Below, one piece after another: positions 1 through 9,368 of a DNA stretch of 26,399 nt. The stretch covers positions 1 to 26,399 of IMG/VR virus record IMGVR_UViG_3300025769_000706. One strand, 5' to 3'. Both the position numbers and the translations under genes were made by a program. The notes under the pieces are model-generated. The model searched no databases and was not told the origin of the DNA. It saw only the letters and a program-made list of their open reading frames with translations. The DNA comes from a virus. Within the stretch, counting starts at the first letter, position 1. Each line of letters opens with the position of its first letter.

Positions 1-46
1 CATCAGTAGAAAAGATGGCAAATGATTAATAGTAGGGTTTGCCATA

Positions 47-514
47 ATGATAGAAGTATTAGCTTTAGCAGGTGCAGTTACTAAGATAGCTGGTGCAGTT
101 AGTTCTGCAGTTAAAGCTGGTAGTGATATAGCAGACTTACTGCCTCACTTTGGTAAGCTTGCTAAATTAGAAGCTGACATTAGTTTAGCTGAACAAGGCA
201 GACATAAAGGCCCACTAGGTAGACTAAGCTCATCTGAAGAAGAAGGCTTTGCAATTGCACAAGCCAAGATGAAACATAAAGAAGCACAGAACGAATTACG
301 TGAAGTGTGTAGACTATATGGACCACCGGGAATGTGGGATCTTGTTGTGAAAGAACAAGCTGCTGCTAGGGTTAGACAAAAAGAAGCACTAGAGGCACAA
401 GCTAAAGCAAGAGACAGATTGTTCTGGGGTATATCTTTAACAATAGGTGTAATATTATTCTTAGGTGGTACAGGTGCAATGATCTGGGGTCTTAACGAAG
501 TAGTAAACGGATAA
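47..514 (+). CDS. Single-TM phage protein, probably virion or lysis associated
   Basis: The protein has 155 residues. Residues 1-30 are a hydrophobic, Ala/Gly-rich, possibly amphipathic stretch. The middle, about 40-125, is charged and helical (many K, E, Q and A). Residues about 126-148 form one clear transmembrane helix (FWGISLTIGVILFLGG) followed by a short tail. It is the first gene of the plus-strand virion operon, six bases upstream of the next gene. The ribosome binding site is weak (TAGGG about nine bases before ATG). I do not recognise a named family. A C-terminal TM anchor with a helical cytoplasmic domain would fit a holin-like, spanin-like or minor virion protein, but no residue proves any of these. 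Confidence 0.75.
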   Translation: MIEVLALAGAVTKIAGAVSSAVKAGSDIADLLPHFGKLAKLEADISLAEQGRHKGPLGRLSSSEEEGFAIAQAKMKHKEAQNELREVCRLYGPPGMWDLVVKEQAAARVRQKEALEAQAKARDRLFWGISLTIGVILFLGGTGAMIWGLNEVVNG

Positions 515-519
515 TAAAT

Positions 520-3495
520 ATGGCTAAACCAATAAAACCTACAAAACCAACTGAACCTGCTGCGGTAGCTAAACCTGAACAAGAGTTAGGAAATAATCCC
601 GGTAATTGGGGTTGGGTGTGGAATGAATATTATACTGATCGTCCACATATGCAAGCCGCTGTTTGGAAAAATATGGTTACAGGAGAATTTAAAAAGACTC
701 CTTTTCGTGATATTCGTAATGACAAAGGTCAGATCCAGAAAAACTTACTTCATAAAGAAGGCAATGAATTTGGTGCAAAGCTTAATGAACCTTACAAAGC
801 TTGGAAATCTTTATCGAATAAGTACGATGCTTATAATAACTATGTTTCAGCCTCCGAGCAATATGAAAAAGATCTAGAAAAATACAATGAAGATGAAGCC
901 ACTTATCAAACAGAATTAGCTGCTTATATTAAAGGTTTAGAAACAGCAGCTGAAAAAGCTAAAGCAGAAGAAGAAGCTAGATTAGAAGCGGAAGAAAAAG
1001 CTAGAATTGAAGCAGAGGAAAAGGCTAGAATTGAAGCAGAAGCTGAGGCTGAAAGACTTCGTTTAGAAGCCGAAGAAGCAGCTAAAGCAGAGGCTGAACG
1101 TCTTAGGCTTGAAGAAGAGGCTAAACTAAAAGCCGAAGAAGAAGCTAAAGCAGAGGCTGAACGTCTTAGGCTTGAAGAAGAAACACGTAAAGCTGAAGAA
1201 GCTCGTAGAGCTAAAGAAGAAGAAGATGCTAGAATAGCTGCAGAAAAAGCTAGACGTACTGCAGAAGCACAAAAAGTTGCTCAAGATAGAATAGAAGGTC
1301 GTAGACCAGAAACATATACCCCTTACTCAGGTGAAGGTGCTTCTACTTATGACCCTCCCGGATATGAAGTTGGTGAAGCTGCCCCTTTATCTGGACCTAC
1401 AAGTGCTCCTTCAAGCACTGCAGATATGCCTTCACAAGTATTTTCTCCTCAATATATTCAAGGTGCTGTACCACAAACGGTATCACTTCCTTCAGATACA
1501 ACAACAGGAATGAGTCAAACAGTTATGTATTCAAATGAATTAGGACAACAAATACCTGTTACAGAAATTGATGGTAAAGCTGTAACATACGTACCACCGG
1601 GATACTCTAAAATGGGTATGGCACAAGGTGGATCAGTTGGTTATGCTGAAGGTGGAGACACTAATTTAAATGCTAAGTATAAACTAGCAACTAAGTTTTT
1701 AGGTTACAAAGGTCCAAAAACTGAAGCTGGACTTAATGACTTTGCTAAATCTAATCCCGCAGTAGCTGCTCGTATGGGTATGTATGAACAAGCTATGGCA
1801 AAAGGTGGTATGGTTCGTGGTTTGCAAGAGGGTGGTGATAATATTAGTTACACAAGTGGTGTGATTCCAATGTTTTCCTCAGCTTTAAGACAAACATTTC
1901 AACCTATGCAAGCTCCTGTATCTTATATTAGACCAACAGATGGTCAATTTATATCTCCTTATGCAGGTCAAGTGTATGGTCAAGCACCAACTACTACAGC
2001 TGCAACGGTAGGACAAGTATCTCAAGCTCAAGCACCTACATATGTTCCAGCTTCTACTTATCAAGCAGGTACAGTTAGTCCTTATGTTCAAGCACAAACT
2101 GCAGCTATGCCTAATGTCTATGGAACAATTCGCCCCGGAGCACAAATAGATGCAGCCCAACAAAACAAATCTGCAGTATCAGATCTTGAAGCTGCTCAAG
2201 GTGCAGCTTTTACTATGCAGAATCCTACACAACGGGAGTTGCAAGATGGTGAATTAATTAGTGGTGTGGCAGACGCTGCTAAAGCCGCTAAGTTTACTGA
2301 ACAGATTGAGGCTGCTCAAGCTACCCCAAGCAAACAAGCCACTGTACAAGGCCAATTAGAGGGTCTTATGCAACAGTTTGAAGGTGGTGATACACCTGCA
2401 TGGGCTGCTGGTGCAATGCGTAATGCTATGGGTGCTATGGCTGCTCGTGGATTAGGTGCTAGTAGTCTTGCTGGTCAAGCTGTTGTGCAAGCTGCAATGG
2501 AATCTGCTTTACCTATTGCTCAAGCTGATGCACAAACAGTTGCATCTTTTGAAGCTCAGAACTTGTCAAACCGTCAACAACGTGCTATGCTTGCGGCACA
2601 ACAACGTGCTCAGTTTATGGGTCAAGAGTTTGACCAAGCATTCCAAGCTCGTGTTCAGAACTCAGCACGTATTGGTGATATTGCTAATATGAACTTTACT
2701 GCAGAGCAAAACATAGCTCTTGAAAATTCTCGTGCAGTAAATACTATGCGCTTGTCAAACTTAAATAATCGTCAAGCTATGGTAATGGCAGAAGCTGCTG
2801 CATTGTCGCAACTTGATATGGCTAATTTAAGTAATAGACAACAAGCTGCAGTACAGAATGCTCAGAACTTCTTAGCTATGGATATGGCTAACCTTGATAG
2901 AAAACAACAATCTGCAATGTTTAGAACGCAACAAAACATTCAAGCTTTGTTTACAGATCAAGCTGCTGAAAATGCTGCAGCACAATTTAATGCTGCTAAT
3001 GAAAATCAAACCAGACAATTCTTTTCATCTTTGTCTGCACAAACTTCACAGTTTAATGCCTCACAAACTAATGCAATTAATCAATTTAATGTAAACTCTA
3101 TTAATGCTATTCGTGAGTTTAACTCTAACTTGCAACAACAACGTGATACATTTAATGCTACAAATAGTTTAGTAGTAGCTCAAGCTAATGCTCAGTGGAG
3201 ACAGAATATTGCAACTTTAAATACTGCTGCTCAAAATGAAAGCAATAGAGAGTTTGCTGCTACTATTAATGCTATGACTTCTAAAAATATTGACGCAGTT
3301 TGGCAACGTGAACGTGACCTAATGAGTTATAACTTTACTTCAGCTGAATCAGCTAAAGACAGAGCTATGCAAATTCTTTTAGGTGAGCAAACATTAGAAG
3401 CATTAAAAGAAAAAATAGGCTACGCAGAAGATTCTGCAAAAACAGAGTTTATTACTAGGTTTTTGTTTGGTGACTTCGGTGGGATATTCGGATAA
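520..3495 (+). CDS. Large coiled-coil and Gln/Asn-rich virion protein
   Basis: The protein has 991 residues. An N-terminal globular part (about 25-110, Trp/Tyr-rich) is followed by a highly charged Glu/Ala/Lys/Arg coiled coil at about 110-256 that contains a 21-residue tandem repeat. A Pro/Ser/Thr/Tyr-rich linker (260-370) comes next. Two Gly-rich motifs follow, MAQGGSVGYAEGG and, some 60 residues later, MAKGGMVRGLQEGG; such motifs recur in marine phage virion proteins. From about 680 to the end there is a Gln/Asn/Ala-rich helical region with repeated motifs such as NLSNRQQ and NLDRKQQ. It lies between a membrane protein and a lysozyme in the late operon, so a structural, tail or ejected role is inferred. 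No enzymatic motif is visible. Confidence 0.8.
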   Translation: MAKPIKPTKPTEPAAVAKPEQELGNNPGNWGWVWNEYYTDRPHMQAAVWKNMVTGEFKKTPFRDIRNDKGQIQKNLLHKEGNEFGAKLNEPYKAWKSLSNKYDAYNNYVSASEQYEKDLEKYNEDEATYQTELAAYIKGLETAAEKAKAEEEARLEAEEKARIEAEEKARIEAEAEAERLRLEAEEAAKAEAERLRLEEEAKLKAEEEAKAEAERLRLEEETRKAEEARRAKEEEDARIAAEKARRTAEAQKVAQDRIEGRRPETYTPYSGEGASTYDPPGYEVGEAAPLSGPTSAPSSTADMPSQVFSPQYIQGAVPQTVSLPSDTTTGMSQTVMYSNELGQQIPVTEIDGKAVTYVPPGYSKMGMAQGGSVGYAEGGDTNLNAKYKLATKFLGYKGPKTEAGLNDFAKSNPAVAARMGMYEQAMAKGGMVRGLQEGGDNISYTSGVIPMFSSALRQTFQPMQAPVSYIRPTDGQFISPYAGQVYGQAPTTTAATVGQVSQAQAPTYVPASTYQAGTVSPYVQAQTAAMPNVYGTIRPGAQIDAAQQNKSAVSDLEAAQGAAFTMQNPTQRELQDGELISGVADAAKAAKFTEQIEAAQATPSKQATVQGQLEGLMQQFEGGDTPAWAAGAMRNAMGAMAARGLGASSLAGQAVVQAAMESALPIAQADAQTVASFEAQNLSNRQQRAMLAAQQRAQFMGQEFDQAFQARVQNSARIGDIANMNFTAEQNIALENSRAVNTMRLSNLNNRQAMVMAEAAALSQLDMANLSNRQQAAVQNAQNFLAMDMANLDRKQQSAMFRTQQNIQALFTDQAAENAAAQFNAANENQTRQFFSSLSAQTSQFNASQTNAINQFNVNSINAIREFNSNLQQQRDTFNATNSLVVAQANAQWRQNIATLNTAAQNESNREFAATINAMTSKNIDAVWQRERDLMSYNFTSAESAKDRAMQILLGEQTLEALKEKIGYAEDSAKTEFITRFLFGDFGGIFG
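1081..1181 (+). repeat. Tandem direct repeat inside the coiled-coil coding region
   Basis: A stretch of about 38 bases at 1081-1118 recurs identically at 1144-1181. The 63-base offset equals 21 codons. The encoded unit contains AEAERLRLEEE. The identity at DNA level, including synonymous positions, indicates a recent in-frame duplication rather than only protein-level constraint. Confidence 0.85.
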
Positions 3496-3507
3496 TAGGA
3501 AAAATAA

Positions 3508-4272
3508 ATGAGTATGTATTCTAAATCTTATGCTGATATGTCTAAACTTATGGACAATCCAGAGCTTTTACCTTCTCTATCTAGTGATAGAATACAGAAG
3601 TCTGGTTTAGCCGCAAGAAAAAATATGGTTACTGAAGCTAGTTATTTAGATATAGATGATCCTTCTTTAGGTTTAAACCCTGCACCAGAGTTGGCAGCTA
3701 GATTTAAACAATATAAAAAGTATAGCGACAATGCCTCTACAGCTAGGGAGGCAATGATAGCTAAAATAAATAAACAAAAAGACTTAACTAAAAATACTTC
3801 TCAAACAAAAGATGTTGTATCTTCATCTGATAGTTTAATGTCTAGACCAAGTAAAAGTACAAATATTGTTGACTTTATTAAAGACATAGAAGGTTTTAAA
3901 GAAAAAGCTTATTGGGATGTTAAGCAATATACTATTGGCTATGGAACTAAAGCTAAGAGTGAGAATGAAACTATAACAGAAGAAGAAGCTCTTGAACGTC
4001 TTAATGACGAATTAAAAATTGTTGAAAAAGATGTAAGAGAATTAGAAAAAGGTTATGATGAAAAGTTTACTGACTCTCAATTTAAAGCACTGATGTCTTT
4101 TAGATACAATGCAGGTAAAGGGAACTTAAATAAATTATCGGACAATGGAACTAGAGGTATTGATGAAATAGGTGACATGCTTCTTGAGTACGTATACGCT
4201 GGTAAAAAGAAACTTCCCGGTTTAGTTAAAAGAAGACAAAAAGAATACGAACTATTTAATGAGGGTAACTAA
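3508..4272 (+). CDS. Virion-type lysozyme (GH24 fold) with N-terminal extension
   Basis: The protein has 254 residues. Residues about 118-254 are a T4/P22-like lysozyme (glycoside hydrolase 24), which hydrolyses the glycan strands of peptidoglycan. The catalytic triad is visible: E128 (IEGFKEKAYWD), D137 and T142 in YTIGYGT, which correspond to E11, D20 and T26 of T4 lysozyme. The spacing D to T is one residue shorter than in T4. A conserved SFRYNAG segment follows near residues 193-199. Residues 1-117 are a low-complexity polar extension without signal peptide. The position inside the virion operon, between two structural genes, suggests a virion-associated enzyme used for entry rather than a free endolysin, although a lysis role cannot be excluded. 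The start is supported by AGGAAAAATAAATG. Confidence 0.85.
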   Translation: MSMYSKSYADMSKLMDNPELLPSLSSDRIQKSGLAARKNMVTEASYLDIDDPSLGLNPAPELAARFKQYKKYSDNASTAREAMIAKINKQKDLTKNTSQTKDVVSSSDSLMSRPSKSTNIVDFIKDIEGFKEKAYWDVKQYTIGYGTKAKSENETITEEEALERLNDELKIVEKDVRELEKGYDEKFTDSQFKALMSFRYNAGKGNLNKLSDNGTRGIDEIGDMLLEYVYAGKKKLPGLVKRRQKEYELFNEGN

Positions 4273-4817
4273 TGAGTATTATATTCGCAGCACCTATTCC
4301 CGGTCAATCACTTACTACAGAACCTAAAGGTTTACCTTTTGAAAGACCACCTAAAATAGTTGATCCTATTGAGGCTTTAGATCTGCATATTGAAAATATA
4401 ACTAGAACAGAAGCATTAGAAGATGCTTTTTATTTTCTTGAACAAGGTTTAACACTTACTGCTTTAGTTGAAGGTGTTCTTAGGAGTGCTGTTATGGAGG
4501 GCTTACACAGTATAGATGTAAGTCTTATTATTGCACCAGTACTACATGAGTATATTAAAGGTTTAGCTCTTGAAGCTGATGTAGAATTTGACGAAGGGTT
4601 TGATAACGAAGAAACTAAGAAAGCTCTTACCTACGAAAGAGACCGTTCTCGTGCTAGAGATATGTTAAATAAACTTCGTGAAGAAACTGGAGAGTTTCCT
4701 GAAAAAATTTCAAGTGATGTTGCTCCAGAAGAAACTGAAAAAGAACCTATGATGGAAGAACCAAAAGCAGAGGTTGAGCAACCAGCCCCTCAAGGCTTGA
4801 TGGCAAGGAGACAGTAG
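4272..4817 (+). CDS. Conserved marine-phage protein of unknown function, probable virion component
   Basis: The protein has 181 residues. It begins with a Pro-rich segment (PIPGQSLTTEPKGLPFERPP), then a helical core with a conserved-looking IDVSLIIAPVLHEYIKGLA segment, and ends in an acidic Glu/Pro tail finishing LMARRQ. From memory it resembles an uncharacterised protein family found beside structural genes in cyanophages and other marine phages; this is recognition of pattern, not a search result. Its ATG shares the A of the TAA stop of the lysozyme (TAATG), with GAGG seven bases upstream, so translation is probably coupled. No catalytic motif is visible. Confidence 0.8.
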   Translation: MSIIFAAPIPGQSLTTEPKGLPFERPPKIVDPIEALDLHIENITRTEALEDAFYFLEQGLTLTALVEGVLRSAVMEGLHSIDVSLIIAPVLHEYIKGLALEADVEFDEGFDNEETKKALTYERDRSRARDMLNKLREETGEFPEKISSDVAPEETEKEPMMEEPKAEVEQPAPQGLMARRQ

Positions 4818-5831
4818 ATGGGATGGAGTTGGGCAGGTGCTTTAAGTGGCATGGATAAAATACAAGCTAAAAGACTAAAAGAAAAAGAACTAGAGGATGA
4901 ACGTGAAAAAAGTCTACTAGGTTTATATCTTGCTAAATTAGAAAAACAAGCAACAGCTAAAACTAGTGACAAGTACACTACTGCTGCACAGTCTGCAATG
5001 AAACTGCAAAAAAGAGTTAGTGGTGCAGATCTTAGTGAAGAAGATGTAGCTTTTTTTAATAATATTATTGATGATCCATTTGCTGCAGAAGAGGTTCTTA
5101 ACTTCTTAGATACTAATGTTGATGTTACAGGAACACCTATTCCACTATCGGATGTCAGATCAATGATGAATATTGTTCAATCTAATATCCCTGAAGAAGA
5201 AAAGATAGATTACATGAGTTTAATTACTGGTGCTGATCTTTCTGATAAAAGTAAATACTATGAACTAGCTACACAGCTAACTAATATTACTACTACTCCG
5301 GGTCGTACAATTCTTACTGATGTTAAACCTGAAGCTAGGGTTATACCAAAAACTCAAGAAGAACTTTTTGAAAGACAGTTAGGTATTGTTTCTGGCAACT
5401 TATTAAGAAATGCTAAACAGTTTGTTAAAGATAAGAACTACGATACTACCAACCAACAGGTTGTTGATACACAAAGAGCTATTAATTTAATTAATACTGG
5501 TAGTAAAGATTCTATTCAGATTGGTAGAGATATACTAATGGAAGTATACTTAACTCCTGAAAACTTTAAAGAAGACTTTTTAGAGAATCACCCTGAAGCG
5601 TTTAAAGGTTGGGAGAAAAACTATTACTTACCACCTTCGTTAAAAGCTGGATCAGAACCTACTAAAACACCTGCACCAAAACCAAAGGCAACATCAGTAC
5701 CTGAGGTAGCTATAGATGATTTACTTGAAAACAGAAATAATCCACAAGTTGTAAAAGACTTTAATGATGCCTTTGGTCACTTAGGAACTTCAGCAGAAGA
5801 ATATATAAGACAAAGAACACGAGAGCGATAA
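4818..5831 (+). CDS. Hypothetical phage protein, probable internal virion protein
   Basis: The protein has 337 residues and is mostly helical and polar. The N-terminus (GWSWAGALSGMDKIQAKRLKEKELEDE) runs from a small hydrophobic segment into a charged helix at about 12-50. Near residues 275-295 there is a Lys/Pro/Thr linker, followed by a short C-terminal helical region. No TM segment, signal peptide or enzyme motif is visible. AAGGAG seven bases before ATG supports the start, and the stop overlaps the next gene as TAATG. Placed between a conserved virion protein and a 1170-residue protein, it could correspond by position to the internal virion proteins of T7-like phages, but sequence similarity was not established. 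Confidence 0.8.
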   Translation: MGWSWAGALSGMDKIQAKRLKEKELEDEREKSLLGLYLAKLEKQATAKTSDKYTTAAQSAMKLQKRVSGADLSEEDVAFFNNIIDDPFAAEEVLNFLDTNVDVTGTPIPLSDVRSMMNIVQSNIPEEEKIDYMSLITGADLSDKSKYYELATQLTNITTTPGRTILTDVKPEARVIPKTQEELFERQLGIVSGNLLRNAKQFVKDKNYDTTNQQVVDTQRAINLINTGSKDSIQIGRDILMEVYLTPENFKEDFLENHPEAFKGWEKNYYLPPSLKAGSEPTKTPAPKPKATSVPEVAIDDLLENRNNPQVVKDFNDAFGHLGTSAEEYIRQRTRER

Positions 5832-8800
5832 TGACAAATTACTTTGATAAGTATCTTGTAACAGAGCCTGTAGATACTGAAGAAGAAGAAAAGGATCGTG
5901 AAAACTACTTTGATAAATATATAACGGAAGATATTAAAGTAGATTCTTCTCCTGCATTACCAGAGGCTGGTACATATACTCAAGATGATATAGTAGAAAA
6001 TGATTATGCCTACTCTATTGTAGAGGGGTATATGCGTGATAGATATGGTGATGAATCTGTAAAAGATGAAACCAAAGAATCTGTTGTTGACAGTTTTTTA
6101 AATAACCGTAGAGGTGTAGTATCAGGAAACTCCGTAAGGGGTTTAGCTGAGATGGACTACATTAACGACATAAAAGATGATGCAGATAAAAAGGCTAGGG
6201 CTGCTAAAGCGTACCAGTTGTATGAGAATATGGCTGGTATTTTTAGTAAAGAAACATCTATTGCTGAAAAAGCTGAAGGACTAATGGACTTTAGTAGAAG
6301 TGTAGTACTTGATCCAGTAAACCTTGTTGGTGGTTTAATTGGTAAAGCTGTTGCTGGTGGATCTCTTCGTGTAGGAACTAAAGGAGCACAAAGGGTTGCT
6401 CTTGAGGCAATGAAAAAAGAAGGTACAGAAGAAGCTGCTAAAAAAGTAGGTACTAAAGTATTTACTGATGGAGTAAAAGCTGCTCGTACTGGATCTAAAA
6501 CTAAGATAGCTGCATACTCACAGAATGTATTAGGTAAAACTGCAGCACAAAGACTAGCTACTAAGGCAGCTATTACAGAGATAGGTGTTGTAACTAGTGT
6601 TGATGCTATGGTTGGCTCAGGTATGGAGTACCTGTATCAAGAGGGTATGGTAGATGTAGAAGCACAAGAAGATATTAGTTATTTATCAGTAGGTGTTGCT
6701 GCACTTGGTGGTATTCTTCTTGGTGGATTGCAAGCGGGATTAGTTGCTAGACGGGGTGTGTCGGATACAGCATTGCCTAGTACAGTACTACCTGAACCAA
6801 AAACTGAGGGTTTTGTTTCTGAGGTTTCTGAAACTATTGGTGCGTATGTAAATCAAGATAAAGTTAATGTTGGTAGAGATTGGAAAACAAAATTAAAAGG
6901 TGGTGCAGTACTATCTAAAGATAGTAAAGATTTTGGTGTAGAGTTTGTACAAAATTTATTGTTTGGTCATGCTGATGAAGAAGGCAATGTTATATTAAAA
7001 GGTATGACTCAGGTTGCATATGAACGTGGATTCGTATGGGCTAAACGATTTGAAGATGATAAGTTTAGTAACTGGATGGCAGACCTAATTTCTGAGGTAA
7101 GTAATAAAGAAGCTCAAGGACTATTACGTTCTATAGAAAAAGCAACTGGTAATAAAATTAAAGTTAAAGGTGAAGATGGAAAAGTAATACCTAGATCTAA
7201 GGTTACTGGTCGTGATATAGGCGATATTTTTGCGTATAAAATATCTCAAGTAGGTACTGCACTTGGTGCAACAGGTAACTCAGCTAGACAACTAGGTATG
7301 TCTATTAGTGATAAACAACTTAAAGATTTGTATGACTCTGCTTTAGATGGTGGGTTTGTAAAGGACACTAAAAAGAAACCTAAAGAACCTAGTAAGTTTA
7401 TGGAAGGCACTGCTAAAGTTCAAAATAGATTAATAAGATTATTAGTTTCACACCCTTCTACCAGTGCTTTAAATGTAATTGGTTGGGGTGCGAACTCCGC
7501 ATTACAAAGTGCATCAGATATGTCTGTAGCATTAATTTATGCAGGTAAAGGTACTCTGCAAAAGCTTATAGGAATGACAGAAGAAGGTGCTAATACACAA
7601 AGAATAGCTAAAGCACTTATTGAATCCAATGCCCAAAGAGTAAGATTTTTATTAGATGCTGACATGACTTACACTGCTTTTGAATCAGCGCTGCAAAGAA
7701 ATTCTGAGGCATTGGAAAAATTAAACAGCGTACTTCCCGGTGGTGTAGAAAACACTAATCAACTTTTAACTGGTGGTAAATTTACCCCAGATCAAAAACT
7801 TGTTGGATTAGCTATAGATGAAAAAATTGACTTAATTCAAAGACTATCTTTAGTACAAGCACAAGATGCATTTACTAAGTCGCAAGAGTTTTTATTCCAG
7901 ATGGATAAAAAACTTAGGATTGCCACAGGTAAAGGTTGGAATGATTTTTATCGGTCACAAAACATTGGGGATATGACACTTCAAAAGTACATGGCATCAA
8001 AAGAATATCGTGATATAGAGGCTAGTGCTGTTGATGATACAATAGAAGCTATATTTTCTAAGTCTTACAAGTCTAGTGATGGCATAGGTAAACTTGCTGG
8101 TATGTTAGAGGACGCTAGAAATATGCCGGGTCTTGGTATGATAGTTCCTTTTGGAAGATTCTTTAATAACACTATAGGTTTTTTAGGTAAAAACACTACA
8201 GGTGTAAACGTTATTTTAAAAGCTGCAGGTAAGTATGAAGATATGTCTTACGAAGAAGCTATATCTAGGTCATTAGTTAGTGCTGGTATTATTTACACAC
8301 TAGCACAACAAGAGATAGAAAATGTAAAGCAGGGTTTGCCTATGTATGCGGCTCAAGATCCTTTAACAGGTGAGGTCTTTAGTCAACAATATGACTTCCC
8401 TGTTTCAGCATACAAAGGTGCAGCAAGAATAATGGCACTTAGTTTAATGGGTGAATACCAGCAAGCAATAAAAGCTTTTGGTCAGTTTACTCAAGACTTT
8501 GGACTTTCAGGGTTACTTAGAAACTTAGATAAAACACAACGTGATACATTAGAAGCTATTAAATTTATGGCTGATCCTGAAAGAAGAGATGTAGTTAAAG
8601 GTATGGAAATAGTTGGCACTACATTAGCAACTCAATATGTTAATCCTTTGATCAGGCCGCTAGAACCATTGAATATTTTAGCTGGTGTTGCAAGAGGTGA
8701 AGATGCAGCACCAATTGACAGGGTTCAAAATAATAAATTAATTAATAATGCATTTCGTTATGTAGATAATATCATTCCTCTGTTTACAGGTAAACCACTA

Positions 8801-9343
8801 GCAGATCCTAGAGAGACTGCAGCAGGTGGTAGGGCTGATATACAATCAACTAAAGTATTGGGTGCTAGAATCATTAGGCTTACTGACACACAACGTGTGA
8901 TGAATAAAATGGGTCTTAGAGATTTTGATTTAAATACTGCTAAGAAGATAAGAGATCAAGCACCGAAAGCAGCTAATGCTCTTAATGGTATCGTGTTTGA
9001 TATTATGGAAGCTGAGTCTAGCCTACTATTAGAAAGTAATTGGTTTAATAAATTAACTCAACAACAAAAACTAGATCATTGGAATGGTGATGTTGTACCA
9101 AGAGTAAAAGATTTAGCTAAAACATTTTTAAGAATGCAGTACTCTGGTCCTGAAGAAGTAATTTCACTGCAATACGACATAACATCTAAGTATCCTAAGA
9201 AAGGTATTCAAAAAGCAGTAAAAGAATTAGGCTTAGGTGAAGTAGAAGACTTAGAACAAAACGAGTTATTTATTTTACAACAGTATTTAAATACTGAAAA
9301 GTCACTAAGAGATCTATCAAGATTCCAAAAGATGACAGAATAA
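5831..9343 (+). CDS. Giant internal (ejected) virion protein candidate
   Basis: The protein has 1170 residues and is the last gene of the late operon. The N-terminus carries a duplicated motif, NYFDKY at residues 3-8 and again at 25-30, separated by an acidic linker. Residues 157-178 (VVLDPVNLVGGLIGKAVAGG) and about 284-306 are hydrophobic, Gly/Ala-rich and could insert into a membrane. The remainder is long and helical without a recognisable enzyme domain; the lysozyme activity is encoded separately upstream. By size, position and membrane-active segments it is a candidate for a T7 gp15/gp16-like ejection protein. It ends four bases before the terminator hairpin. Alternative: a tail-associated structural protein. 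Confidence 0.8.
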   Translation: MTNYFDKYLVTEPVDTEEEEKDRENYFDKYITEDIKVDSSPALPEAGTYTQDDIVENDYAYSIVEGYMRDRYGDESVKDETKESVVDSFLNNRRGVVSGNSVRGLAEMDYINDIKDDADKKARAAKAYQLYENMAGIFSKETSIAEKAEGLMDFSRSVVLDPVNLVGGLIGKAVAGGSLRVGTKGAQRVALEAMKKEGTEEAAKKVGTKVFTDGVKAARTGSKTKIAAYSQNVLGKTAAQRLATKAAITEIGVVTSVDAMVGSGMEYLYQEGMVDVEAQEDISYLSVGVAALGGILLGGLQAGLVARRGVSDTALPSTVLPEPKTEGFVSEVSETIGAYVNQDKVNVGRDWKTKLKGGAVLSKDSKDFGVEFVQNLLFGHADEEGNVILKGMTQVAYERGFVWAKRFEDDKFSNWMADLISEVSNKEAQGLLRSIEKATGNKIKVKGEDGKVIPRSKVTGRDIGDIFAYKISQVGTALGATGNSARQLGMSISDKQLKDLYDSALDGGFVKDTKKKPKEPSKFMEGTAKVQNRLIRLLVSHPSTSALNVIGWGANSALQSASDMSVALIYAGKGTLQKLIGMTEEGANTQRIAKALIESNAQRVRFLLDADMTYTAFESALQRNSEALEKLNSVLPGGVENTNQLLTGGKFTPDQKLVGLAIDEKIDLIQRLSLVQAQDAFTKSQEFLFQMDKKLRIATGKGWNDFYRSQNIGDMTLQKYMASKEYRDIEASAVDDTIEAIFSKSYKSSDGIGKLAGMLEDARNMPGLGMIVPFGRFFNNTIGFLGKNTTGVNVILKAAGKYEDMSYEEAISRSLVSAGIIYTLAQQEIENVKQGLPMYAAQDPLTGEVFSQQYDFPVSAYKGAARIMALSLMGEYQQAIKAFGQFTQDFGLSGLLRNLDKTQRDTLEAIKFMADPERRDVVKGMEIVGTTLATQYVNPLIRPLEPLNILAGVARGEDAAPIDRVQNNKLINNAFRYVDNIIPLFTGKPLADPRETAAGGRADIQSTKVLGARIIRLTDTQRVMNKMGLRDFDLNTAKKIRDQAPKAANALNGIVFDIMEAESSLLLESNWFNKLTQQQKLDHWNGDVVPRVKDLAKTFLRMQYSGPEEVISLQYDITSKYPKKGIQKAVKELGLGEVEDLEQNELFILQQYLNTEKSLRDLSRFQKMTE

Positions 9344-9345
9344 AT

Positions 9346-9365
9346 AAGGGGGCAAAAGCCCCCTT
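9346..9365. terminator. Bidirectional hairpin terminator between convergent operons
   Basis: An eight-base-pair stem (AAGGGGGC with GCCCCCTT) encloses an AAAA loop. It begins just after the stop of the plus-strand late operon and lies a few bases before the stop of the last minus-strand gene. On the plus strand it is followed by T-rich sequence (TATCTATT), on the minus strand by TATTTATT. It is well placed to end transcription from both directions. Confidence 0.85.
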
Positions 9366-9368
9366 TAT

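Noticed and set aside
1-46. End of an upstream plus-strand gene
   Set aside because: Two frames remain open to stops at 23-25 and 27-29, but fewer than ten codons are visible, so neither can be supported.
145-582. Long minus-strand frame opposite the first virion gene
   Set aside because: Biased, Ser/Cys-rich translation with no ribosome binding site, antisense to a convincing gene; a shadow.
1885-2163. Minus-strand frame rich in Cys, Ser and Arg within the 991-residue gene
   Set aside because: Antisense shadow of the Gln/Ala/Thr-rich coding sequence, no operon context.
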